41,164 bases of DNA, taken from NCBI GenBank assembly GCA_001770815.1, contig MESD01000006.1, positions 10,162 to 51,325 on the forward strand. Reading direction: 5' to 3'. The notes below the pieces were generated by a model. The model was not told the origin of the DNA. It searched no databases and saw only the letters and a program-made list of their open reading frames with translations. A program made the position numbers and the translations under genes. Below are positions 7,909 to 16,700 of the stretch, in pieces; the stretch's first letter is position 1; every line of letters begins with the position of its first letter. This stretch comes from Burkholderiales bacterium RIFCSPHIGHO2_12_FULL_69_20 (GTDB taxonomy: Bacteria; Pseudomonadota; Gammaproteobacteria; Burkholderiales; Burkholderiaceae_C).

Positions 7909-10706
7909 GCCGCCTTCTTGCGCGCCGCCGCCTTCTTGGCGGGCGCGGCCTTCTTGGCCGGCGCCGCAGCCGCGGTCTTGGCGGCGGCGGTCTTGCGCGC
8001 CGGGATCACCTTGCCATCACCGCGCGGGGCGAACTCGAAGCCCACCTTGCCCTCCTTCTCGTCCCACACCAGCATGGCCTTGAACTTGCGCTTGGTGCGG
8101 TTGCTGACGAAGCCGTCGAGCAGGTCGGTCTTGCCGGTGGCCAGCAGCTTGGTCACCTGCTCGTGGCTGACCGGCTGGGTCAGGATGATCTTGCCGGTCT
8201 TGAAGTCGCAGGTGACGGGCGCGCTCACCGCATGCTCGCAGGCGTAGTTGCTGCCATGCTCGTAGACATGGCCCTTGCACTTGGGGCAGGCGCCGAACGA
8301 GGGCTGGCCGCTGAAGTCGATCGCCACCGCCTCGCCGTCGGCGCCCTTGGCATCGTCGCCGAAGTCGAACTCCAGCTTCCAGTTGTGGATCTCGTCGTCG
8401 CGCACCAGTTTCAGCTCGGCGCTGAAGGGCCAGCCGGCCTTGGAGCGGAAGCCTTCGAGCGGGCCCACCTTGTGCTCACGCAGGAAGGTCTCCACCTCGT
8501 GCAGCTCGAAGCTGCGGCCGGCCGGGATCTTGGTCATGCTGAAGCCGCAGCCTTCAGGAACGGAACCCCCAGGCGCCGCTGTCGCGGCACCGCCCCCCGA
8601 GGGCGGCCGACCGGCTTGGGACGGCCCGGCGCCGGCCGCACCGGCGGCACCCATGCAAGTGAAGCGGCGGTAGTTCTCCTTGACCACGCCGCCGCAGTTG
8701 GGGCAGGGCGCCGCCAGCGTGGCGTAGTCGCCGGGGATGGTGTCGCGGTCGTATTCCTTGGCCTTGCGCACGATGCGCTCGGCCATCGCCGCGATGTCCT
8801 TCATGAAGGCCTCGCGGCTGAGCCGGCCATGTTCCATCTCGGCCAGCTGGTGCTCCCAGTTGCCGGTCAGCTCGGGCTTGGTCAGGTCTTCGATGGCCAG
8901 GCCGCGCAGCAGCGTCATCAGCTGGAAGGCCTTGGCCGTGGGGCACAGCTCGCGGCCTTCGCGCAGGATGTACTTCTCGGCGATCAGGCCTTCGATCACC
9001 TGCGCGCGCGTGGCCGGCGTGCCCAGGCCCTTCTCGGCCATGGCCTCGCGCAACTCGTCGTCGTCGATCAGCTTGCCCGCGCCTTCCATCGCGCTGAGCA
9101 AGGTGGCTTCGGTGTAGCGCGCCGGCGGCTTGGTCTTGAGCGCATTCACGCTGATGTGCTCGTTGGCCACTTGCTCGCCGGCCTTCACCGGCACCAGGTT
9201 GGCGTCTTCGTCCTGCGCTTCCTTGCCGTAGACGGCCAGCCAGCCCGGGTTGACCAGCACCTTGCCGTTGGTCTGGAAGTGGTGGCTTTCGACGATGGTG
9301 ATGCGGGTGGTGACCATGAACTCGGCCGCCGGGTAGAACACCGCGATGAAGCGCTTGACCACCAGGTCGTAAAGCTTGGCCTCGATCTCGCTGAGGCTCT
9401 TGGGAGCCAGCAGCGTGGGGATGATGGCGAAGTGGTCCGACACCTTGCTGTTGTCGAACACCCGCTTGGTGGGCTTGATGTAACCCTCGGCCAGGCCCTT
9501 GCGCGCATGCGGGGCCAGGCTTTTAAGCGGGCCGGGCAGGTCTTCGCTGGCGATCATGCCGAAGGTGTCGCGCACGGTGGCCAGGTAATCCTCGGGCAGG
9601 TGGCGTGAGTCGGTCCGCGGGTAGGTCAATACCTTGTGCTTCTCGTACAGCGCCTGGGCGATGCTCAAGGTGGTCTTGGCCGAGAAGCCGAAGCGGCTGT
9701 TGGCCTCGCGCTGCAGCGTGGTCAGGTCGTACAGCCCCGGGCAGGTGCTGTTGCTGGGCTTGGCCTCCTCGGTGACGGTGCCGGTCTTGCCCAGCACCGC
9801 GTCGGCGATGGCCTGGGCATCGCGCTCATTCCACAGCCGGTCGGCGCGGCGATCCGGGTCTTCGTCCTTCTTGAACTTGGGGTCGAACCACTTGCCTTCG
9901 TAGGCGCCGGCCGCAGCGGCGTCGGGGTCGCCGGGCCGCCCCAAGGCCCCGACACCCCCTTGGGGGGCGGACCGGGCATCACCCGGTCCTGGGGGCACCA
10001 GGAACCCGGCCTTGATCTCCCAGTAGTCGCGCGAGACATGCTTGCGGATCTTTTCTTCGCGCTCGACCATGATCGACAGCGTGGGCGTCTGCACGCGGCC
10101 CACGGTGGTCAGGAAGAAACCGCCGTCACGCGAATTGAAGGCCGTCATCGCCCGCGTGCCGTTGATGCCCACCAGCCAGTCGGCCTCGCTGCGGCTGCGC
10201 GCGGCATCGGCCAGGCCCAGCATCTGCTTGTCCGATCGCAGGTGGTCGAAGCCGTCGCGGATCGCCTGCGGCGTCATGCTCTGCAGCCACAGCCGCTGGA
10301 TGGGTTTGGCCAGCGGCGTCTTCAGGTTGTCGGCATATTGAACGATCAGCCGGAAGATCAGCTCGCCCTCGCGGCCCGCGTCGCAGGCGTTGATTAGCGC
10401 GGTGACGTCCTTGCGCTTGACCAGCTTGACCACGGCGTTGAGCCGGCTCTTGGCCTTGTCGATGGGCGCCAGGTCGAAGTGCGGCGGCACCACCGGCAGG
10501 TGGGCAAAGCTCCACTTGCCGCGCTTGACGTCGTATTCGTCCGGCGCCTTGATCTCCACCAGATGGCCCACCGCCGAGCTGACGACGTAACGCTCGTTCT
10601 CGAAGTGGTCGTCATGCTTGTCGAACTTGCCCGCCACCGGGGTGAGCGCGCGCACGATGTCCTGCGCCACGCTGGGCTTCTCGGCAATGATGAGGGTCTT
10701 GCTCAT
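7905..10706 (-). CDS. topB: DNA topoisomerase III
   Basis: 933 residues; a type IA topoisomerase that passes single strands and decatenates DNA. The Toprim domain starts at IIAEKPSVAQD and contains DAGREGE (109-115). The active-site tyrosine is Tyr362 in LTYPRTDSRHLPEDY. C-terminal zinc knuckles follow (Cys668, Cys671, Cys684, Cys720, then ACPKCKG). The last 26 or so residues are an H1-like Ala/Lys/Pro tail. Two insertions are odd: about residues 237-266, and 685-718 where the insert separates the last Cys pair of a knuckle. Both coincide with palindromic repeat DNA. The ATG at 10706 gives the canonical MSKTLIIAEKPS start. It is divergent from the SET gene. Confidence 0.95.
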   Translation of the reverse strand: MSKTLIIAEKPSVAQDIVRALTPVAGKFDKHDDHFENERYVVSSAVGHLVEIKAPDEYDVKRGKWSFAHLPVVPPHFDLAPIDKAKSRLNAVVKLVKRKDVTALINACDAGREGELIFRLIVQYADNLKTPLAKPIQRLWLQSMTPQAIRDGFDHLRSDKQMLGLADAARSRSEADWLVGINGTRAMTAFNSRDGGFFLTTVGRVQTPTLSIMVEREEKIRKHVSRDYWEIKAGFLVPPGPGDARSAPQGGVGALGRPGDPDAAAAGAYEGKWFDPKFKKDEDPDRRADRLWNERDAQAIADAVLGKTGTVTEEAKPSNSTCPGLYDLTTLQREANSRFGFSAKTTLSIAQALYEKHKVLTYPRTDSRHLPEDYLATVRDTFGMIASEDLPGPLKSLAPHARKGLAEGYIKPTKRVFDNSKVSDHFAIIPTLLAPKSLSEIEAKLYDLVVKRFIAVFYPAAEFMVTTRITIVESHHFQTNGKVLVNPGWLAVYGKEAQDEDANLVPVKAGEQVANEHISVNALKTKPPARYTEATLLSAMEGAGKLIDDDELREAMAEKGLGTPATRAQVIEGLIAEKYILREGRELCPTAKAFQLMTLLRGLAIEDLTKPELTGNWEHQLAEMEHGRLSREAFMKDIAAMAERIVRKAKEYDRDTIPGDYATLAAPCPNCGGVVKENYRRFTCMGAAGAAGAGPSQAGRPPSGGGAATAAPGGSVPEGCGFSMTKIPAGRSFELHEVETFLREHKVGPLEGFRSKAGWPFSAELKLVRDDEIHNWKLEFDFGDDAKGADGEAVAIDFSGQPSFGACPKCKGHVYEHGSNYACEHAVSAPVTCDFKTGKIILTQPVSHEQVTKLLATGKTDLLDGFVSNRTKRKFKAMLVWDEKEGKVGFEFAPRGDGKVIPARKTAAAKTAAAAPAKKAAPAKKAAARKKAA
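8563..8629 (-). repeat. Palindromic C/G-tract repeat inside topB (copy 1)
   Basis: About 67 bp. Read on the minus strand it runs CCGGGCCGTCCCAAG, then CCCTCGGGGGGCGG, then CCTGGGGG. It shares these landmarks with the copy at 9931-9998 read on the plus strand. It stays in frame with topB and encodes a Gly/Ala/Pro-rich peptide without family counterpart, inserted between two cysteines of a zinc knuckle. It looks like a dispersed intergenic-type element that has entered a coding sequence. Confidence 0.7.
9931..9998 (+). repeat. Palindromic C/G-tract repeat inside topB (copy 2)
   Basis: About 68 bp, related to copy 1 but in the opposite orientation. The shared landmarks are CCGGGCCG-CCCAAG, CCC(T/C)TGGGGGGCGG-like and CCTGGGGG. 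Inside it are short self-complementary arms (ACCGGGCATCACCCGGT). It is in frame with topB and adds a Pro/Gly/Asp-rich peptide just before the conserved GKWFDPKFKKDED segment. Confidence 0.7.
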
Positions 10707-10811
10707 GTGTCTGGTCGTATCCCTTGGACAGGCCCCGCAAGGCCACCATGGCCCGTGCCTACAATCCGCTGCGTTTCGCGCGCGCCTGCACATGTGTACA
10801 CGCGCGCGCCC

Positions 10812-11432
10812 ATGAATTCACTTTACCCAATGAAAGCCGCCGTGCAAGCCACCGTGAAGAAGGCAGCCCGCCGCCCATCCGCCGATCCGGCTGCGAAGTC
10901 GGCCGCGAAGAAGGCCGCGCAGGGGGTGCATCCGGCAGCGCGCCAGGCCGCACGCCACGCGCCGGCCAAGGCCGCGCCCGGCGTCTACCAGGGCCGGTTG
11001 GCCGTGCGCGAAAGCGGCGTGCACGGCAAGGGCATGTTCGCACTGGTGCCCATCCGCAAGGACGAGCTGGTGATGGAGTACACCGGCGAGGTGATCCCCT
11101 GGTCGGAGGCGGTGCGCCGCCATCCGCACGACCCCAGCCAGCCCGACCACACCTTCTACTTCCACCTCAGCGACGAGCTGGTGATCGACGGCAACGTCAA
11201 CGGCAACGAGGCGCGCTGGATCAACCACTCGTGCGCGCCCAATGTCGAGGCCGACGACGATTCGGGCCAGGTCTACCTGCTGGCGCTGCGCAACATCAAG
11301 CCGGGCGAAGAGTTGTTCTTCGACTACGGCCTGGTGATCGACGAGCGCTACACCCCGGCACTGAAGAAGCGTTTCGAATGCCGCTGCGGCGCCCCCAAGT
11401 GCCGCGGCACCATGCTGGCCCGAAAAAAATGA
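10812..11432 (+). CDS. SET-domain protein lysine methyltransferase with H1-like basic tail
   Basis: 206 residues. Residues 1-57 are a Lys/Ala/Arg-rich, disordered, histone-H1-like tail (KKAARRPSADPAAKSAAKKAA). The SET domain spans about 61-188, with EYTGEV (89-94), NHSC (138-141) and GEELFFDYG including Tyr172. A post-SET cysteine cluster follows (Cys190, Cys192, Cys197). These are the hallmarks of an active SAM-dependent protein-lysine methyltransferase; the substrate is unknown. The start may be the ATG at 10812 or at 10830. A TACAAT at 10760-10765 could be a -10 element. It is divergent from topB across 105 nt. Confidence 0.92.
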   Translation: MNSLYPMKAAVQATVKKAARRPSADPAAKSAAKKAAQGVHPAARQAARHAPAKAAPGVYQGRLAVRESGVHGKGMFALVPIRKDELVMEYTGEVIPWSEAVRRHPHDPSQPDHTFYFHLSDELVIDGNVNGNEARWINHSCAPNVEADDDSGQVYLLALRNIKPGEELFFDYGLVIDERYTPALKKRFECRCGAPKCRGTMLARKK

Positions 11433-11527
11433 CCCCCCCCCGAAGCGCCTTCGGCGCTCCCCCCCGGGGGGGCGGCCCCAGCGGCCCGGCAGAGCCGGCT
11501 CCGCGGCGCCCGCTGGGTCGCGCCTGG
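11431..11527 (+). repeat. Intergenic palindromic repeat (C-tract/hairpin type)
   Basis: This begins at the SET stop codon with a run of eight or more C. Next come a hairpin AGCGCC-TTC-GGCGCT (11444-11458), a C5G7 palindrome, and a longer imperfect stem closed by CCCAGCGG and CCGCTGGG. This layout matches the style of dispersed repeats that are common in Burkholderiales intergenic regions. It could act as a terminator for the SET gene, although no T-tract follows. Confidence 0.65.
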
Positions 11528-11570
11528 CTCATGCGTTGTGGGTGGCGCTTGAACGCCGTCGATATCTAAG

Positions 11571-12533
11571 ATGCCCACCAGCCACCACCTGCATTGGGGC
11601 GCCGAGGCGCTGTGGCTCGAACTGCAGCCGCTGCTGCCCGGCCTGAGCGTGGAGGTGGTGGCGCGTTTGGGATCGACCAATACCGAGCTGCTGGAGCGCG
11701 CCCGGCGCAGCAACACCTTGCGCGGCGCACCACGCACGCCCGAAGGCACCGAGGCCGCGCACCACCCCGGCCGCCGCCAGGCCGACACCCAGCCCTGCCT
11801 GCTGGTGGCCGAGCAGCAGACCCACGGCCGCGGCCGCCAGGGCAAGGCCTGGCAGTCGGAGGTCGGCGCGTCGCTCACCTTCTCGCTGTCGCTGCCGTTG
11901 GCGCCCGCCGATTGGTCGGGGCTGTCGCTGGCCGTGGGGCTGGCACTGGCCGAGGCGCTCGATCCACCGCAACCGGGGCAGGCGCCGCGGCTGGGCATCA
12001 AGTGGCCCAACGACCTGCTGCTGCTCGACGACGGCGGCCACGCGCCGCACATCGGCCGCAAGCTGGGCGGCATCCTGATCGAGACGGTGCAGGTGGGCGA
12101 TCACCGGCTGGCCGTCATCGGCATCGGCCTGAACCTGCTGCCGCTGCCGCCTGCAGCCGATGCGGTTGATGCCCCTGAAACGCCGGCGATGCCCGCGTTG
12201 AACTGGGGTTATGCCTGCCTGCAAGAGCTGCATTACGGCCTGACCGCGCCGGCCGCGCTGGCCCGAGTGGCGGCCCCGCTGGTGCGTGCGCTGCTGGCCT
12301 TCGAGCGCGAGGGCTTTGCGCCGCTGCTGGCCCGCTTCGCCCAGCGCGACGTGCTGGGCGGCCGCGAAGTCACCACCACGCTGGCCACGCTGCCGCAAGG
12401 CCGTGCCGACGGCGTGGACGCCAGCGGCACCCTGTGGCTGCGCGTGGGCGACCAGCGGGTGTCGGTCAGCAGCGGTGAGGTGAGCCTGCGGCCCGTGCCT
12501 GGCACCGCCAGTGCGGCGGGTGCGTCATGTTGA
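11571..12533 (+). CDS. birA: Biotin–[acetyl-CoA-carboxylase] ligase (no HTH domain)
   Basis: 320 residues. It activates biotin with ATP and attaches it to the biotin carrier domain of acetyl-CoA carboxylase. Visible motifs are STNTELL near residue 36, the biotinyl-AMP loop THGRGRQGKAW, KWPNDLLL, and GRKLGGILIE. The C-terminal SH3-like domain ends near SSGEVSLRPV. The N-terminal DNA-binding domain of the E. coli protein is absent, so this is a ligase without repressor function. An insertion of about 25 residues (ARRSNTLRG to RRQAD) separates the first motif from the loop. Its end overlaps the next gene by 7 nt. Confidence 0.93.
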   Translation: MPTSHHLHWGAEALWLELQPLLPGLSVEVVARLGSTNTELLERARRSNTLRGAPRTPEGTEAAHHPGRRQADTQPCLLVAEQQTHGRGRQGKAWQSEVGASLTFSLSLPLAPADWSGLSLAVGLALAEALDPPQPGQAPRLGIKWPNDLLLLDDGGHAPHIGRKLGGILIETVQVGDHRLAVIGIGLNLLPLPPAADAVDAPETPAMPALNWGYACLQELHYGLTAPAALARVAAPLVRALLAFEREGFAPLLARFAQRDVLGGREVTTTLATLPQGRADGVDASGTLWLRVGDQRVSVSSGEVSLRPVPGTASAAGASC

Positions 12534-13408
12534 GGCTGTTGGCGCTGGTGCTGGTGCTGGCCAATGCGCTGCTGCTGGCGGCGCAGCTGGGGGTGTTCGA
12601 GCCGTTGACCGCTGCCAGCAATGCGCCCCCGCAGCGTGAACCCGAGCGGCTGCAGCGCCAGGTGCACCCCGAGTGGGTGCAGATCCTGTCCGCCGACGCG
12701 GCCAGCGCCGCGCTGCGTGCAGCGGCCGCATCGGCCAGCCAGGCCGCCCAGCCCGGCGCCTGCCTCGAAGCCGGCCCGTTTGCCGACACCGAGGCCGAAG
12801 CCGCCCAGCGCACGCTGCGCGACGCCGGCATCACCGCGGCCGCCTGGCAGGCGATCCGCACCGAGGACGGCGGCGCCTACATGATCTACATGGGCCGCTA
12901 CCCCGACCGCGAGTTGCTGCAACGCAAGCAAGCGCAGCTCAAACGGCTGAAGCTGCCGACCGAAGAACTGCGTGACAACGCCGCGCTGCAGCCCGGGCTG
13001 AGCCTGGGCCGCTTCAACAGCAAACCCGCCGCCGACGCGGCGCTGGCGCGCATGGTGCAGCGCGGCCTGCGCACGGCCCGGGTGGTGACGCTGCGCCCGG
13101 CCCAGGGCCAGACCGTGCTGCGCTTGCCCGCGGCCGACGCCACGCTGCGCGCCCGGCTGGCCGGCCTGAAGATGCCCAGCGGACCGGGTTTCGGTGATTG
13201 CGCGGCCGAGGCTTCGGCAGCCGCGGCCAGCCAGCCCGGCGCATCGGCCGCGGCACCGGCGGCGGCGTCGGCAGCTGCGTCCGGCGCGGCACCGGCGGTG
13301 GTGCCCGCACCGGTGGCCGCATCAGCGACAGCAGCGGTGGCGGCATCGGCCGCTTCGGCTGCCGACATCCGTCCGCCGGCTGCGCGGTCAGCCACCGCGT
13401 CGCGCTGA
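12527..13408 (+). CDS. SPOR-domain, membrane-anchored envelope protein
   Basis: 293 residues. An N-terminal membrane anchor (about 2-20) is followed by a periplasmic region with a SPOR-type fold (roughly 75-180: CLEAGPFADTEAEAAQRTL, then MIYMGRYPDRELLQRKQAQL and LSLGRFNSKPAADAAL). SPOR domains bind denuded peptidoglycan glycans at division sites. The last 90 residues or so are an Ala/Pro/Ser low-complexity tail. The start codon lies within the end of birA. In several betaproteobacteria coaX lies between birA and the SPOR gene; here it is missing from this position. Confidence 0.8.
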   Translation: MLRLLALVLVLANALLLAAQLGVFEPLTAASNAPPQREPERLQRQVHPEWVQILSADAASAALRAAAASASQAAQPGACLEAGPFADTEAEAAQRTLRDAGITAAAWQAIRTEDGGAYMIYMGRYPDRELLQRKQAQLKRLKLPTEELRDNAALQPGLSLGRFNSKPAADAALARMVQRGLRTARVVTLRPAQGQTVLRLPAADATLRARLAGLKMPSGPGFGDCAAEASAAAASQPGASAAAPAAASAAASGAAPAVVPAPVAASATAAVAASAASAADIRPPAARSATASR

Positions 13409-13500
13409 ATCCACCTGGGTTTCAGGGGCTCGCGCTTGAATGAGCGCTGATGGCTTGACGGCGGAATTCGGAGTCGGTTGGGTGTTCAAGCGGGTGCGCG

Positions 13501-13625
13501 GCAAAGGCGCGTCCGGGCAGGCCGTGGCGCTTCACTGCAGCGGTCGCCGCTGCGCGCGAGACCGCAAGCCCTGTGCTCCTCGGCGCCGCAGAGGCGCGCC
13601 ACGGCCTGCCCGGACGCGCCTTTGC
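13501..13625. repeat. Perfect 30-bp inverted repeat in the 13409-13767 gap
   Basis: The left arm is 13501-13530 (begins GCAAAGGCGCGTCC) and the right arm is 13596-13625, its exact reverse complement over 30 bp. They flank a 65-nt spacer. The spacer contains a small hairpin, GCAGCG/CGCTGC. The 359-nt interval between the SPOR gene and the convergent protease holds no convincing gene; short frames on both strands here lack family features. The element could form a long cruciform or RNA hairpin, act as a strong bidirectional terminator, or be a MITE-like remnant. Confidence 0.8.
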
Positions 13626-13767
13626 AGTGGCTGTGGTGGTGTTTTCGGCAAACAGCCAGGTCGGTGGCGAGCGGCAGGCGCCGGACGATGTCAATGACCT
13701 GACCGGTTCCGCCCGGCCCTTCAGCAACGCGCGCGGACCTCCGCGCCACCGCTCAGCGGCCTGCTGT

Positions 13768-16700
13768 TCAGCCCACCCGGCGAGCCGGCCACCGGGCCAG
13801 CCCCGCAATCGCCAACGTCAGGCCCAGCAGCCAGCCCCCGCCCATCGCGCCGCCACCACCGCTGGCCGTTATGACCACTGGAGCGGGGCTGACGGCAATC
13901 GTCTTTGTCACGATGCTTGCAGCGCCCGCTGTGTCGATCACCGTGAGAGTGACCACCACGTCGCCCACACCGGTCAAGGCCAAGGTCGCGGCTCCCTGGT
14001 CCGATGCCCCCGTTAGATTGGCCAGTGTGCCGCCACTGGCCACACCCCATTGGTAAGTTTGGATGGACCGACCCGTTGTGGCGGTGGAACCGGTTCCGTC
14101 CAAGACCAAGCTCTTGCCGACTGTTGCATCAGCGTTACCCACCAACGCAATTCGCGCCTCCGGCGGAGGAATGCTGGAGACCTTCAAGACAGTGGTTGCC
14201 GACTGGGTCGAGCCTGCGCTGTCGGTCACTGTGAGTTGAATCGCCGCAGAGCCCAAACCCATCGACGCGACCGATACCGTAGTGCCGTCGGCCGCGCTCG
14301 CGAGTCGGACAAATTCGTCCCCGCTGAGGACGACCCAGCGGTAGGCTGTGAGCGTCCGTCCATTTCCCGCGGTTGAGTTCCGACCGTCAAGGGTGATGGT
14401 GGTCCCCAGAAGCGGGGCCGAAGTCGGGGCGAAGATCATGGCCTGGGGCGCGGCCACCACCGATAGTGAGGTTGTGGCCACCGACGTTGCCCCTGCACTG
14501 TCGGTCACGGTAAGTCTGAGCGTCACGTTGCCTGCACCGGCAGCAGCAATGCTCACGGCGGCCTGATCGGCAGGTCCTTCGATTCGCGCCGCTGTCGCCC
14601 CCGCGATGATTTCCCACGCGTAGCTGGCGATGGTCCGCCCCTCACCAGAACTCGAGTCGCCGGATGTCACCAGGATCGAGGTACCAACGGTGGGGGACAG
14701 GGTTGGCGCAGAAACACGCGCGATCGGTGCCGCAATGATCTTCAGGTCGACGCTCGACAAGGCGATCACGCCCGCACTGTCGGTGACTGTCAATTGCACG
14801 GTCACCGTGCCTGGGGAAAGCGTTGCAAGCCTGGCGGTGGACAGGCCCGCCGCCCCCGCGATCGCGGCGCGACCAGTCCCCGGCTGCACGGACCACCGGT
14901 AGCTTGAGATCGAACGCCCGCTGCCGACAGTCGAACCCGTCGAATCCAGCACGACGTCGTTGCCAAGCGTGGGCATCGTTGTGCTGGCTGCCACCGACGC
15001 GACCGGTGCGGCTACGGCCACCAATGTCTGTACTGAACTGCCGATGCTTCCGGCACTGTCAGTTACCGTCAAACGCACGATCGCCGACCCTGCCGAGCGG
15101 AATACAAGCGTGGCGGAGCTGCCATCGCTGGCTCCCGTGAATTCGGCCAGATTGGCGCCTGAGGTCAATTCCCATCGATAGGCAACGATGCTGCGGCCAC
15201 TGGCCACCGACGAGCCAGCAGCATTCAGAAGAATATTTGCGCCAACCGTCGCGCTGTTCGGTGATGCGACAAAGACTGCACTGGGCGGCGGCACAGCGCT
15301 CAACACCTTCGCCACCGCCGCACCCGCATCCAGCAAACCCGCGCCGCAGGTGCTGGTGGTGCAGTAACACTCGATCTGGTCGACGCTGCCGGGCGCCGCG
15401 CAAGCCACCGTGCCGGGCTCTTGTGCACCGGTGCTGGGAAACACCCGCGCCGTGGCCTGCAGCGTGGTCTTGATCTGCGCCGGCGTCAGCCGCGGGTCGA
15501 CCGACAGCATCAGCGCCACCGTGCCCGCCACCAGGGGCGAGGCGAAGCTGGTGCCTAGCGTGGCATCGCGGCCGTCGCTGTAGGTGTTGATGCCCGGTGC
15601 GGTGCGGCCGGCGTTGACCGTGGTCAGCAGCGGGTAGACGCAGGCGCCGGCGGTCAGCGTCACGCAGTTGCCGGCCGGTGCGGCCAGCGCCACCTCGGGC
15701 CCCAGGTTGGAGTAACCCACCTTGCTGCCGGCATGGCGCACGCCCGACACCGCAATCGCGCCCGGGCAGTTGGCCGGCTCGTTGACAGCGCGGCCGGCAT
15801 CGTTGCCGGCGGCCACCACCACAGCCACGCCGGCCGCCGTGAGCTCGGCCACCGCGTCGCGGTAGCTGGTGCTGCAGGCGCCGCTGGAGCCCAGGCTCAG
15901 GTTGATCACCCGCGCCGGGTTCGGGTTGGGCACCGGGTCGCTGCTCAGGCCGGCGGCCCAGCGCATGCCGGCGATGATGTCGTCGTCGAAGCCGCCGCAC
16001 TTGCCCAGCACCCGCACCGGCAGCACCATCACGTTGCGACCCACGCTGGCCATGCCGATGCCGTTGTCGCTGGCCGCGCCGATCAGCCCGGCCACCTGGG
16101 TGCCGTGCCAGCTGCTGGGCTCGGCGCCGCAGCTGTCGGTGCTGACGCTCCAGTCGCCGGGGTCGCTGGCATCGGCATCGCGCCCGCCGCCGTCGTTCGA
16201 CGCGGTGCTGCGGCTGACGAAGTCGTAGCCCAGCCACAATTTGCTGCTGCCGCCGGACTTGACGAAATCGGGGTGGTCGAAACGCACACCGGTGTCGAGC
16301 ACCGCCACGGTGATGCTGGCCGCGCCCTCGGTGATGCCCCAGGCACCCACCGCGTTGATGGCCGAGACCAGCGTGGCATCGGGCGCCCGCAGGTACCACT
16401 GGCCGGCCGCCGGCGTGATGCTGGTCTGGCCGTCGGCGAAGTACGGGTCGTTGGGGGTCACCGCGCTGATGGTCTTGCGGCGCACCGGCACCGCCCATTC
16501 CACCTCGGGGTTGGCGGCCAGGCGGGCCGCCAGCGCGCTCGACGACAGGCCGCGGGCACGCAGGCTTTGCGTGCGCCGGCCCAGCACATGGCCGTCTTCC
16601 AGCGCCAGCGTCATCTGCCGGCCCAGCCGGGCGGCGTGGCGCGGCGCGCCGGCGGCATCTCGCGCCAGCACACTGCCGTTGCGGTACTTGACGATCACCC

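Noticed and set aside
8563-8629. Intein or intron in topB
   Set aside because: The insertions are only about 30-35 codons, lack splice motifs and match short palindromic repeats.
10777-10810. CG-alternating tracts flanking CACATGTG before the SET gene as an operator
   Set aside because: The arms are simple CGCGCG runs and the centre is only a short palindrome; too weak to call.
13440-13767. Small genes in the SPOR–protease gap
   Set aside because: Several short frames exist on both strands but none has a ribosome site, motif or plausible composition; the inverted repeat explains the sequence better.
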